Below are positions 46,639 to 54,636 of a stretch of DNA of 64,000 nucleotides, piece after piece; the stretch's first letter is position 1, and every line of letters starts with the position of its first letter. Location of the stretch: NCBI RefSeq assembly GCF_009856525.1, contig NZ_CP047224.1, forward strand, positions 434,001-498,000. The letters are read 5' to 3'. The notes under the pieces are model-generated. The model saw only the letters and a list, made by a program, of their open reading frames with translations. It searched no databases and was not told the origin of the DNA. This DNA comes from Neorickettsia findlayensis. Lineage in GTDB: Bacteria; Pseudomonadota; Alphaproteobacteria; Rickettsiales; Anaplasmataceae. Position numbers and translations under genes: made by a program.

Positions 46639-46809
46639 TGCACTCTGGTGTAGTTTGAGTTGTTACATAGGCAGTTGAGCTTCTATGTGTGACACAGTTA
46701 TCCATTTCATCTTTTTAACGACTGGGTTTGTGAGTTGGTCGACAAAATTAATGTATGAGCTACTGAATTGACTATAAATAAGCTTTGATTTAGAATCTCG
46801 AGCTGTGTG

Positions 46810-46884
46810 CGGAGTGTAGCACAGCCTGGTTAGTGTGCTTGGTTTGGGACCAAGAGGTCGGGGGTTCGAATCCCTCCACTCCGA
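46810..46884 (+). tRNA. tRNA-Pro (anticodon TGG)
   Basis: Acceptor stem CGGAGTG (46810-46816) pairs with CACTCCG (46877-46883), discriminator A46884. The anticodon arm CTTGG-TTTGGGA-CCAAG gives UGG, which reads proline codons. T arm GGGGG-TTCGAAT-CCCTC. CCA is not encoded. The dnaB coding frame begins only about 25 bases after its 3' end. Confidence 0.96.
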
Positions 46885-46909
46885 CACTTTTCTGTATTAT
46901 CGAGAAGCA

Positions 46910-48319
46910 TTGAGTAATCTTTCCGCTGAACTTCCTAACAATATTGAAGCAGAACAGCTGATACTCGGCGCTCTACTCACTAACAATGATGCTTGCGATG
47001 AAATAGAAGAGGTCATTTCGTCATCTTCTTTTTACGCCCCAGTGCATAGAAAGATCTTTGAAATTGTGCTTCACCTTAGATCAAAAGAACTTGTCGCCAA
47101 TCCTGTAACCCTAAAGAATTATCTTGAATCAAGTAATGAATTGAGCGCCATTGGTGGTCAAGAATATCTGCTCAATATCATTGAAAAAGCCAGTATTGTA
47201 GTGGACGTATCAAGTTTGGCACGTGTGATACAAGAGCTTTATATAAGAAGACAATTAATCATTTTGGCACAAAAAATAATTTCTAGTGCCACAGGTGAAC
47301 AGAGCAGTACAACTACAAATGAGCAGATAGAAGAAGCTGAACGTTCTTTGTTTCAACTTGCAAGCTCAGGTGAACTTGATCCATCCTGCTTACATATTTC
47401 TAAACCGATTGAAATCGCAGTTGAACGAGCAAAAATTACTTTTAAGGCAAAGGCTCCGTTTCAGAATACTTCCACTGGTTTCAGAGACATAGATAACCTT
47501 TTAGGCGGACTGCAAAATTCAGACCTCTTAATAATCGCAGGACGTCCATCTATGGGTAAGACATCTTTAGCCATAAGTATGGCTCTAAGGGTAACTAGAG
47601 AGCTACAGAAGAAAGGAATGTCCGCGTGCTTTTTCTCTTTAGAAATGTCAGCTGATCAAATTGCTTCTCGAATGCTATCTGTGCATTCCGGAGTCGATGC
47701 ATTCAGTATTAGAACAGGTAAAAAGTTTTCTGAAGAATCACTGAAGAAAGTTATTGAAAGTAGTAAAGAGTTATCGGAATTACCCCTTTTTATAGATGAT
47801 ACTGCTTCTGTATCAATTTCAGCACTGCGCACAAAATTACGCAGACTACATAGAAAGGCAAAACTTGGAGCTGTCTTCGTAGATTATTTGCAACTTTTGA
47901 GAGGCTCCAAGGGTACGGAGTTCAATAGGGTACAAGAAGTCTCCGAAATCACTAAGGGGCTAAAATTAATCGCTAAGGAACTCAATGTGCCGATTATTGC
48001 CCTATCGCAGCTCTCTCGCCTGGTTGAACAGAGAGAAGACAAGCGTCCGCAACTTTCTGACTTGAGAGAGTCGGGCTCAATAGAACAAGACGCAGACGTT
48101 GTAATGTTTGTTTTTCGCGAAGCCTACTATATGATGCGCAAACAACCTCCAAGTGATGATGAAAATTATGAGAATTGGCAATTCAAGATGGATGAAGTAA
48201 GAAACAAAGCCGAGATAATAATAGCAAAACAAAGGAACGGTCCAGTTGGGACCGCCCTACTTTTCTTCGATCAGTCAACTACAGTCTTTGATGATCTAGC
48301 GCTTTTTTCGGATAATTGA
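46910..48319 (+). CDS. dnaB: Replicative DNA helicase DnaB
   Basis: A 469-residue hexameric helicase that unwinds DNA at the replication fork. The N-terminal domain starts LPNNIEAEQLILGALL; the RecA-like C-terminal domain has the Walker A GRPSMGKTSLAISMAL, the FSLEMSADQIASRML block, Walker B AVFVDYLQLL, and ALSQLSRLVEQRED. The open frame runs back into tRNA-Pro, so an in-frame start before 46885 cannot be real. I choose the TTG at 46910, preceded by GAGAAG four bases away. No ATG is available before the conserved sequence. Confidence 0.93.
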   Translation: MSNLSAELPNNIEAEQLILGALLTNNDACDEIEEVISSSSFYAPVHRKIFEIVLHLRSKELVANPVTLKNYLESSNELSAIGGQEYLLNIIEKASIVVDVSSLARVIQELYIRRQLIILAQKIISSATGEQSSTTTNEQIEEAERSLFQLASSGELDPSCLHISKPIEIAVERAKITFKAKAPFQNTSTGFRDIDNLLGGLQNSDLLIIAGRPSMGKTSLAISMALRVTRELQKKGMSACFFSLEMSADQIASRMLSVHSGVDAFSIRTGKKFSEESLKKVIESSKELSELPLFIDDTASVSISALRTKLRRLHRKAKLGAVFVDYLQLLRGSKGTEFNRVQEVSEITKGLKLIAKELNVPIIALSQLSRLVEQREDKRPQLSDLRESGSIEQDADVVMFVFREAYYMMRKQPPSDDENYENWQFKMDEVRNKAEIIIAKQRNGPVGTALLFFDQSTTVFDDLALFSDN

Positions 48320-48437
48320 CAGACACTGTTGATACACCTTTTCGTGTTACCCCATAAACTACTCCTTGAAGAGTTCACTTCTTAAAACCATAAGGCGTAA
48401 AGCCAAAAGAAACACGTGTGGAGACAACAACGAAGTT

Positions 48438-48956
48438 TTAGGCAAACTCATTTCTTGTTGTTTCTATTAGTCTTACTAATCTTGCCTTTAGCAACTGATC
48501 CGCGTCATGTCGACTTTTCACAGAGCTTACCCTTGCATACTTGTTTGCCGGGAAAGTCACAAGGCTTACCTCCATGAGTTTCACAGCCGTTATAATTCTT
48601 GCTCCCGTATGCTTATCCATCTTATATTTTTGTGGTACGTATCCAATTGACAGCCCGTTTAGGACTCCTGCCTTGAGCAACTTGTATGCTTCATACCCCT
48701 GATTTACCTCCATAATTATGTGACCTTTTAAATAAAGTCCTTTCTCAGTTTCCTGCATTTCAAGAACTTTCCCAATAGGTTGATCTTGCCTGTGCTGCCA
48801 CAAAAGTGGTACACACTTCGTCAAGTCAAAAGCACCTCCACTGATAATATCTCCTTGTTCATCAACTACATCAAAGACACTAGCGTAACCATAAAAAACA
48901 CCTTCTTCGTTGAGGTTCTTTGTATCAATGTCGAAAATAACTTTTTTTTCAATCAC
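48438..48956 (-). CDS. HK97-family prohead protease, orphan
   Basis: A 172-residue protein matching phage/GTA prohead proteases of the HK97 (U35) family, which cut capsid precursors during head maturation. The start FYGYASVFDVVDEQGDII and the middle GVLNGLSIGYVPQ are typical, and the likely catalytic triad is intact: H55 in LLWQHRQD, S103 in LSIGY and E129 in KLMEVSLVTFPAN. No portal, terminase or capsid gene lies in the window. Scattered GTA-like genes are known from Rickettsiales, so this is likely a conserved remnant with some retained function rather than a prophage. No attachment sites or foreign composition are visible. Confidence 0.85.
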   Translation of the reverse strand: MIEKKVIFDIDTKNLNEEGVFYGYASVFDVVDEQGDIISGGAFDLTKCVPLLWQHRQDQPIGKVLEMQETEKGLYLKGHIIMEVNQGYEAYKLLKAGVLNGLSIGYVPQKYKMDKHTGARIITAVKLMEVSLVTFPANKYARVSSVKSRHDADQLLKARLVRLIETTRNEFA

Positions 48957-49060
48957 AATTGCGCGTGTATAAGAAAAGCATCATTTTAATTGAAGAACTT
49001 TCTCAAGGTAAGCAAATCACGTGAATCGTATTCCTGTAGATCGCGATTAGCATCGTCATT

Positions 49061-49282
49061 ATGCATAACCGCTTTCATAGAAGCGCACCCTTACAACGGA
49101 CGTTTTCACTCTACTTTTGCGCGATATTGTTATTGCTCTACGCATGCCGTAAAGAATACTTACCCGTTAATGGGACCTTTTCAGGGCTAACTACCATAAA
49201 AGGTGTTTTAAGTGAAGATCTCCAAATATACGAATACGACATATGTATGTGTCACATTGTCGTGAGATTTTCGGCAAAATGA
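49061..49282 (+). CDS. Possible small lipoprotein
   Basis: A 73-codon frame starting with ATG and overlapping the convergent rluC-type gene end by 31 bases. It has a basic start (HNRFHRSAPLQR), a hydrophobic stretch SLYFCAILLLLYAC and a lipobox LYAC with the cysteine at position 29, then a 45-residue mature part CRKEYLPVNGTFSGLTTIKG and a short acidic tail. The pattern fits a lipoprotein signal peptide, but no family is recognised and no Shine-Dalgarno sequence is evident, so the frame could be chance. It lies in the gap after the prohead protease gene. Confidence 0.4.
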   Translation: MHNRFHRSAPLQRTFSLYFCAILLLLYACRKEYLPVNGTFSGLTTIKGVLSEDLQIYEYDICMCHIVVRFSAK

Positions 49283-50169
49283 ACTGGCAGCTCTGCGGTT
49301 ACTTTTATAACTTTTCCAAAAATCTCAAACTCTATCTCGCATGCATGGAGACATAGTTTCTTATTCACAGAGCACCCTAAGAATGCTTCTCTTCTTCCAT
49401 ATTTTCCATCATTTAATACCGGATGCCCAATACTTGCCATTTGGCTTCTAATCTGGTGTTTTCTTCCAGTTAAAGGAAAGAGTTCCACTAGTGACGCATT
49501 TTTGAATTTCTTGATCACGTGAAACTGTGTAATAGCATGTTCACCTTTGCTAATATTGTTGCACTGCATCACTTCTTCACCCTTAAAAAGGACTTTGTTT
49601 ATGTAGCAATCAACTTCACCTTTTTTTTCTTTCAACTCCCCGATCACTATAGCAAGGTACCTTTTTTTGACGAGCCTATTCGAGAACAATCGCCATAACT
49701 CTCTAGCTGCATCCACGGTCTTTGCGAACATAAGTACACCAGTAGTATATTTATCAAGCCTATGAACAACACGATATTCAGGATTGAGAGATTTCATTGC
49801 ATTATCTATGCTTACTGTAATCCCGCGACCTGACTGAACAGGAAATCCAAATGGCTTATCTATGGCTAATACATTTTCGTCCTCGTATAACACACGTGAC
49901 GCAATAAACTCGACAAACTTACCGTCAACTACATTTGGGTTATAACTCGGTATTTCTCTGGGTGAAGATAAAATTTGCAGAAAATTAGCACTAAGAGTCA
50001 GTGAATCGCCTTTTAAAACAGCAGTAGAAGCTTTAACCACAGTATCATTAAGCTTGACTGCTTTCTTTCTCAATGCTTTTTGAAGCGCAGACTGAGGAAA
50101 CGAACCAAATACACTTCTTAGATATTTATCTAATCGTCGACAGTCATTTTCGACAATAAAACTTTTCAC
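49252..50169 (-). CDS. rluC: RluC/RluD-type 23S rRNA pseudouridine synthase
   Basis: A 305-residue enzyme that isomerises uridines in 23S rRNA. The N-terminal S4 RNA-binding domain (CRRLDKYLRSVFGSFPQSAL, residues 10-29) precedes the catalytic domain, with catalytic D139 in VVHRLDKYTTGVL and LAIDKPFGFPVQ near 101-112. The signature LTGRKHQIRSQMASIGHPVL is clear. RluC and RluD cannot be separated firmly by eye; RluC is chosen for the HRLDKYTTG form. It stands alone on the minus strand. Confidence 0.88.
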   Translation of the reverse strand: MKSFIVENDCRRLDKYLRSVFGSFPQSALQKALRKKAVKLNDTVVKASTAVLKGDSLTLSANFLQILSSPREIPSYNPNVVDGKFVEFIASRVLYEDENVLAIDKPFGFPVQSGRGITVSIDNAMKSLNPEYRVVHRLDKYTTGVLMFAKTVDAARELWRLFSNRLVKKRYLAIVIGELKEKKGEVDCYINKVLFKGEEVMQCNNISKGEHAITQFHVIKKFKNASLVELFPLTGRKHQIRSQMASIGHPVLNDGKYGRREAFLGCSVNKKLCLHACEIEFEIFGKVIKVTAELPVHFAENLTTM

Positions 50170-50297
50170 TAGACTGAATTACCACCCAAAGGACTATGAT
50201 GCTACTCAAAAAGTAGACACGCTAAAGACAAAAACACAGACACGGGTTCCACAGCTTGCACGCATACTTTACAAGTTAATGCACAAGGGACACAAAA

Positions 50298-51242
50298 CTA
50301 TACGCAGTCGAGAAACTTTATGGCATCAATGGCAGCCATACAACCGGTGCCAGCTGCGGTAACAGCTTGTCTGTAGATGGGGTCCTGAACATCGCCGCAT
50401 GCAAAAATGCCGGACACACTAGTCGAAGTACCTGAACCGGACGTCTTTATGTACCCAGCAAAATCCATCTCTAGAATACCACTGAACAGTGCGGTGTTTG
50501 GTGCATGACCAATGGCAACAAATACTCCAGAAATAGGTATCTCCTTAAAAGTACTATCTATCAATGAGCGGACGCGCACACCCGTTACCTCAGGTGGCGA
50601 ATCGCATCCAAGGACCTCATCAAGAACAGAATTCCAAATTAACTCTACCTTCGCATTTGCAAAAAGGCGCTCCTGGAGAACAGCATCTGCTCTAAGACGG
50701 TCCCTACGGTGAAGTAGGTAAACCTTTTTAGCATGCCTTGTAAGATAGAGTGCCTCTTCTACAGCGGTATTTCCACCACCAACAACAAGTACGTCCTGAT
50801 CGCGAAAAAAAAAGCCATCACACGTCGCACAGCCAGAAACACCATAACCCTGGTATTTCTTTTCGCTTTCAAGACCCAGCCACTTAGCCTGCGCACCAGT
50901 CGCGACTATAATACTTCTAGCACGATATTGATTTCCGCTCTCCCCACGAAGAATAAATGGAGAACTGTATGGAGCCTCAATTTGCGAGATGTGGTCATTA
51001 ACAAAACTGCACCCAACATTCGCAGCTTGCTGCTGCATTTGCTCCATGAGCCAAGGCCCTTGTACGGGTAAAGCAAAACCCGGATAATTTTCGACCTCGG
51101 TTGTGGCGCTAAGTTGCCCACCCGATTGGTTTCCGCTGACGACAATAACACTAACGGATGCACGTGCCGCATATATTCCAGCCGTACACCCAGCTGGACC
51201 AGACCCGATTATTAATACATCGCTTTCAAGAACATCACGCAT
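50298..51242 (-). CDS. trxB: Thioredoxin reductase
   Basis: A 314-residue flavoprotein that reduces thioredoxin with NADPH. The FAD motif IIGSGPAGCT (13-18), the redox-active disulfide CATC (C138, C141) and the NADPH motif VVGGGNTAVEEALYLTR are visible, as is FACGDVQDP for FAD binding. The ATG follows the peroxiredoxin stop by 7 bases on the same strand, so the two form an antioxidant operon: TrxB-thioredoxin recycles the peroxiredoxin. The length is typical. Confidence 0.95.
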   Translation of the reverse strand: MRDVLESDVLIIGSGPAGCTAGIYAARASVSVIVVSGNQSGGQLSATTEVENYPGFALPVQGPWLMEQMQQQAANVGCSFVNDHISQIEAPYSSPFILRGESGNQYRARSIIVATGAQAKWLGLESEKKYQGYGVSGCATCDGFFFRDQDVLVVGGGNTAVEEALYLTRHAKKVYLLHRRDRLRADAVLQERLFANAKVELIWNSVLDEVLGCDSPPEVTGVRVRSLIDSTFKEIPISGVFVAIGHAPNTALFSGILEMDFAGYIKTSGSGTSTSVSGIFACGDVQDPIYRQAVTAAGTGCMAAIDAIKFLDCV

Positions 51243-51248
51243 CTCTAC

Positions 51249-51851
51249 TCAAAGCTCATCCCTATTGGAAGCCAGATAATCAGAAACACTCTCATGCGTC
51301 GCTTTTATCGCTTCCTTGCCCTTGCTCCAACCCGCCGGACAGACCTCACCATTTTCGTCACTATACTTGAGCGCATCCAAAGTACGAAGAACCTCATCTA
51401 CGTTCCGCCCTACGTTCAGATCATTAACATGAGCAACTCTGATAATAAAATTTGGATCTATAATAAACGTACCACGAAGAGCAACTGCATCGTCTAGCAA
51501 AACCTGGTAGTCACGTGAAATAGACTTAGTTATGTCTGAAACCAGAGTGTAACCAATACTCCCTATTCCCCCGTCTTTTACAGGCAGGCTGCGCCATGCA
51601 AAGTGCGAAAAATGAGAATCAACACTAACACCTATGACAACCGCGTTTCTCTCGATAAACGCAGGAATCCTATTACTGAAGGCAATAATCTCCGTTGGAC
51701 AGACAAAAGTGAAATCCAATGGATAAAAGAATAGCACCCCATACTGACCAGACAATTCACGCTGAAGATTGAAATCATCACAAAAGGAACCATTCTTGAG
51801 TACAGCTTTTGCTGTGAAATCAAATGCTTTCTTACCAACTAAAGTAGACAT
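51249..51851 (-). CDS. Typical 2-Cys peroxiredoxin (AhpC/TSA)
   Basis: A 200-residue peroxidase that reduces hydrogen peroxide and organic peroxides using thioredoxin. The peroxidatic cysteine is C51 in DFTFVCPTEI, and the resolving cysteine is C171 in GEVCPAGW. The frame is open from 51890, but the ATG at 51851 gives the family start MSTLVGKKAFDFTAKAVL. It is the first gene of a peroxiredoxin-trxB operon. As an enzyme of an intracellular bacterium it would protect against host-generated peroxide. Confidence 0.94.
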   Translation of the reverse strand: MSTLVGKKAFDFTAKAVLKNGSFCDDFNLQRELSGQYGVLFFYPLDFTFVCPTEIIAFSNRIPAFIERNAVVIGVSVDSHFSHFAWRSLPVKDGGIGSIGYTLVSDITKSISRDYQVLLDDAVALRGTFIIDPNFIIRVAHVNDLNVGRNVDEVLRTLDALKYSDENGEVCPAGWSKGKEAIKATHESVSDYLASNRDEL

Positions 51852-52012
51852 ATCAATAAGACCACCTATAAGAAGTGGATTGTATACCATTTACCATGAG
51901 GCTTAAAGTATCCTAAAAGTTTTTTGTTTCACACACCAGTAATGCGAACCCAAACCATCCCACACTCGAACTTTCGCTCAAAATAGGAATATCACTCAGA
52001 ATAATCGTGATA

Positions 52013-52432
52013 TCACCTTTCGAAGATCTCGCACCGACTAAAAAAGAATGCAATTTCAGCTTCAGCATTCTCCTCACTGTCCGAGCCATGAACGCAGTTT
52101 GCATCTATACTCTCAGCAAAGTCACCACGAATCGTTCCCTTAGCAGCCTTCTTTGGATCTGTCTCGCCCATAAGCTCTCTATAGCGATTAACTGCATCAT
52201 CTCCAGATAATACTTGAACCACAACAGGAGCAGATGTCATAAAGTTAACCAGGTCGTCGAAAAAAGGCCTAGCCCTATGGATCACATAAAAAGCTTCGGC
52301 CTGCGCACGCGTCAGATGAAGTTGCTTCATCGCAATGATCTGTAGACCCGCAGCCTCAATACGGGCATTAACCTCACCTATTATATTCCTGGAAATAACG
52401 TCTGGCTTGAGAATGGACAAAGTTTTTTTCAT
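52013..52432 (-). CDS. ndk: Nucleoside diphosphate kinase
   Basis: A 139-residue enzyme that phosphorylates NDPs to NTPs. The phospho-histidine is H115 in [13 protein letters not shown], and the start [14 protein letters not shown] and [16 protein letters not shown] are typical. The open frame starts at 52465, but the ATG at 52432 ([10 protein letters not shown]) matches the family. The length is normal. It stands alone; the 420-bp gap upstream carries no supported gene. Ndk balances the nucleotide pools alongside nrdB, guaB, tmk and pyrE. Confidence 0.96.
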   Translation of the reverse strand: MKKTLSILKPDVISRNIIGEVNARIEAAGLQIIAMKQLHLTRAQAEAFYVIHRARPFFDDLVNFMTSAPVVVQVLSGDDAVNRYRELMGETDPKKAAKGTIRGDFAESIDANCVHGSDSEENAEAEIAFFFSRCEIFER

Positions 52433-52855
52433 AACTAGTGCTAAAACGCTCTTTTTGACAACCAAAGGGATCGGACCTGATGAATCAACAAACCCACAAC
52501 ACTTTTGTACACTACTATACTTTACTCGCGATACTCTACTAAACCATCAACCGCGCATCGAAGAATTAGATGAATTTGTATAAAAACACCCGCTGGAACA
52601 CGCAAAATATATGAGCATACCAGCGTATCTTGCAACAAAACTGCCCTCAATGCAACAGTAGTGTAATTTAACATATCAAATGCTACACATATTTATCAAA
52701 TGCTACACATATCTTGTGTACAGAGATAAAGAAATGGTTCATCACCTTTTTCGTAAAAAGTCCACCTGTTAAAAGGGCAAAAAAAATTGAACAATTTCCT
52801 ACTCACGTTATCTTCTTTCTTTTGAAAGAAGATTTTCGTCCACTCAGAATGAATT
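52433..52855. other. 423-bp gap before murJ with a 20-bp tandem duplication and a hairpin
   Basis: Two copies of TATCAAATGCTACACATAT (52674-52692 and 52694-52712) sit 20 bp apart. A perfect hairpin ATCTTCTTTC-TTTT-GAAAGAAGAT (52810-52833) lies 22 bp before the murJ ATG and is followed by TTT. No RNA gene is recognised. The plus-strand frame 52714-52920 (GTG start) overlaps murJ and has no recognisable domain, so I do not call it. Confidence 0.5.
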
Positions 52856-54364
52856 ATGAGAAAATATTTTTCAATTCCAGGTATCGTAATTTTCCTATCG
52901 AAGGCCTTGCACTTGATTAGGGATATGCTAATCGCGGTAGTCTTGGGAACTTCACTTTTTGCAGATGCTTTCTTTGGAATATCAAAAATCCTAAGTCTAA
53001 CAACCTCTCTATTTGCAAATGGTGTTTTCTCTGCAGTTTTTTCTCCGATCTTTTCGCAGCTCTTGAAAGAGGATCGTAATTCAGCATTGCAATTTTCACA
53101 TGAAATTCAACTGATACTTGCTTTCATGGGAGCTGTTCTATTTATAGCTGTAGAGATATTTACAGAGAAAGTTTTGTTTTGTCTGATGCCAGGAATGCTT
53201 TCTTCTTCCGTAAGAGATTCCTTTATTACAACTGCGAAAATTGCCTTTCCACTGATTCTTTTTATCCCGCTTACATCACTTTACTACTCAATGCTATGTG
53301 CACGAAGAAATTTTACCTTCGTAACCCCACACACGCTTATAACGAATACCATCTTAATTTCAGTAATCCTTTTTACAGGGAACAATAATGTCCTTCTCTT
53401 ACCTAATATGGGCTGTGCTATCGCGTTATCTGGGATGATACAGATGCTTATCTTTTTATATCAACTTGAAAAAAGTGATCTCATCCCCGTTCTTAAACAA
53501 TTTTCACTCAGTAAGAATGTAAGGAACTTTTTCAAATGCTTTATCCCCTCAGCACTTGCATCAGAAGCACATCAAATAAATGCTTTAGTTAGCATTTTTT
53601 TTGCCAGCAAGATTCCACAAGCAATCTCCTCGCTATGTTACGCAGAGGGAATAATTCAGCTGTTTTTCATTCTCACCAATACATCACTTCAGAAAATAAC
53701 TCACTCTTCAATTGTACGTACACAAAATATCAAGGAACTACTAGAAATACAGAATAAAACCTTTAAAACGAGGATTACCACATGCATCCTCGTGACAATC
53801 ATATTAGTTTTCATGGCAGAGCATATCACTACATCATTGTTTTTACTTAGAGGAAAATTTGACATTCAATCTGCAAAATACACGACGCATCTGTTACAGA
53901 TACTTGCTTGTGCCATTCCGGCACATCTTTTGAATAAAATCTTCTTAGAACCGTTTCTTGCTCTTAATAAACTAAGAGCTCCAATGAGCTTTATAATTGC
54001 TTCAGTGGTCTTAAACACCATTATGAACATACTCCTAGTACCATACTATTCGTATATCGGAATAGGAATAGCCTTGTGTACCTCAACATGGCTAAATACG
54101 CTTTTAATCGTCGTTTACTTAAAGAAAAAGCAAATATTCATCCTGAGAGAGAAAATTCCATATTTACTGACTACGATTTTTCTTCCGGCTTCCATAACAA
54201 TTTTCTTCATACAGATTTGCGAAGCATTCATAGAGAGCCATCCGGGCATATCAACAATCTATCCGCTAAGGCTGGCTTCTTTAGCAATCGTCTGTACATC
54301 AAGCATATTCATCTACTATTTTTCGCTTTCGCGGCTTAAAAAAATTGCATGCAAAGGAAAGTGA
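52856..54364 (+). CDS. murJ: Lipid II flippase MurJ (MviN)
   Basis: A 502-residue polytopic protein (about 14 helices) of the MviN/MurJ family, which moves lipid II across the inner membrane for peptidoglycan. The N-terminal block FLSKALHLIRDMLIAVVLG with ADAFF and SLFANGVFSAVFSPIF matches the family. The position equivalent to E. coli Arg18 appears to be lysine (SKALH), while the second arginine (IRD) and the ADAF aspartate are kept. Many Anaplasmataceae have reduced wall synthesis, so its retention is notable. It stands alone. Confidence 0.9.
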   Translation: MRKYFSIPGIVIFLSKALHLIRDMLIAVVLGTSLFADAFFGISKILSLTTSLFANGVFSAVFSPIFSQLLKEDRNSALQFSHEIQLILAFMGAVLFIAVEIFTEKVLFCLMPGMLSSSVRDSFITTAKIAFPLILFIPLTSLYYSMLCARRNFTFVTPHTLITNTILISVILFTGNNNVLLLPNMGCAIALSGMIQMLIFLYQLEKSDLIPVLKQFSLSKNVRNFFKCFIPSALASEAHQINALVSIFFASKIPQAISSLCYAEGIIQLFFILTNTSLQKITHSSIVRTQNIKELLEIQNKTFKTRITTCILVTIILVFMAEHITTSLFLLRGKFDIQSAKYTTHLLQILACAIPAHLLNKIFLEPFLALNKLRAPMSFIIASVVLNTIMNILLVPYYSYIGIGIALCTSTWLNTLLIVVYLKKKQIFILREKIPYLLTTIFLPASITIFFIQICEAFIESHPGISTIYPLRLASLAIVCTSSIFIYYFSLSRLKKIACKGK

Positions 54365-54567
54365 TTATTGAACACAATCATTTCGCAAACGTCTATTACC
54401 ATAGAACGCTTTGAAAGTACGGACTGAAAAGCAACAGAATAACTTCAAATAAAGCGAACAGCATTATAATGGAACAACAAAACTGTCAATCGTTCAAAAA
54501 CGTGCTACATAACCTTTTCTATTTTTGGTAATTTCGCCACATAATTTTATTTGCTCTTCACACAAAA

Positions 54568-54583
54568 CCTACCTTACAGTAGG
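54568..54583. repeat. 16-bp near-palindrome related to the pmbA-downstream palindrome
   Basis: CCTACCTTACAGTAGG matches CCTACTTTAAAGTAGG (45779-45794) at 14 of 16 bases and has the same AAAA flank on its left. It lies 54 bp before the MrpD-like ATG at 54637. A shared protein-binding site or a dispersed repeat family are both possible. Confidence 0.55.
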
Positions 54584-54636
54584 CAATTCACAAAATTTCC
54601 ATATGCTTAAACAAATAGATAAGTTACAAGCGAGAA

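Noticed and set aside
48990-49190. 66-codon frame overlapping the possible lipoprotein frame
   Set aside because: No signal or domain; the other frame has a lipobox.
48320-49251. A prophage around the prohead protease
   Set aside because: Neighbours are housekeeping genes; no portal, capsid, integrase or att-like repeats are visible.
52714-52920. 68-codon GTG frame overlapping the murJ start
   Set aside because: Overlaps a certain gene, basic low-quality sequence, and no family signal.
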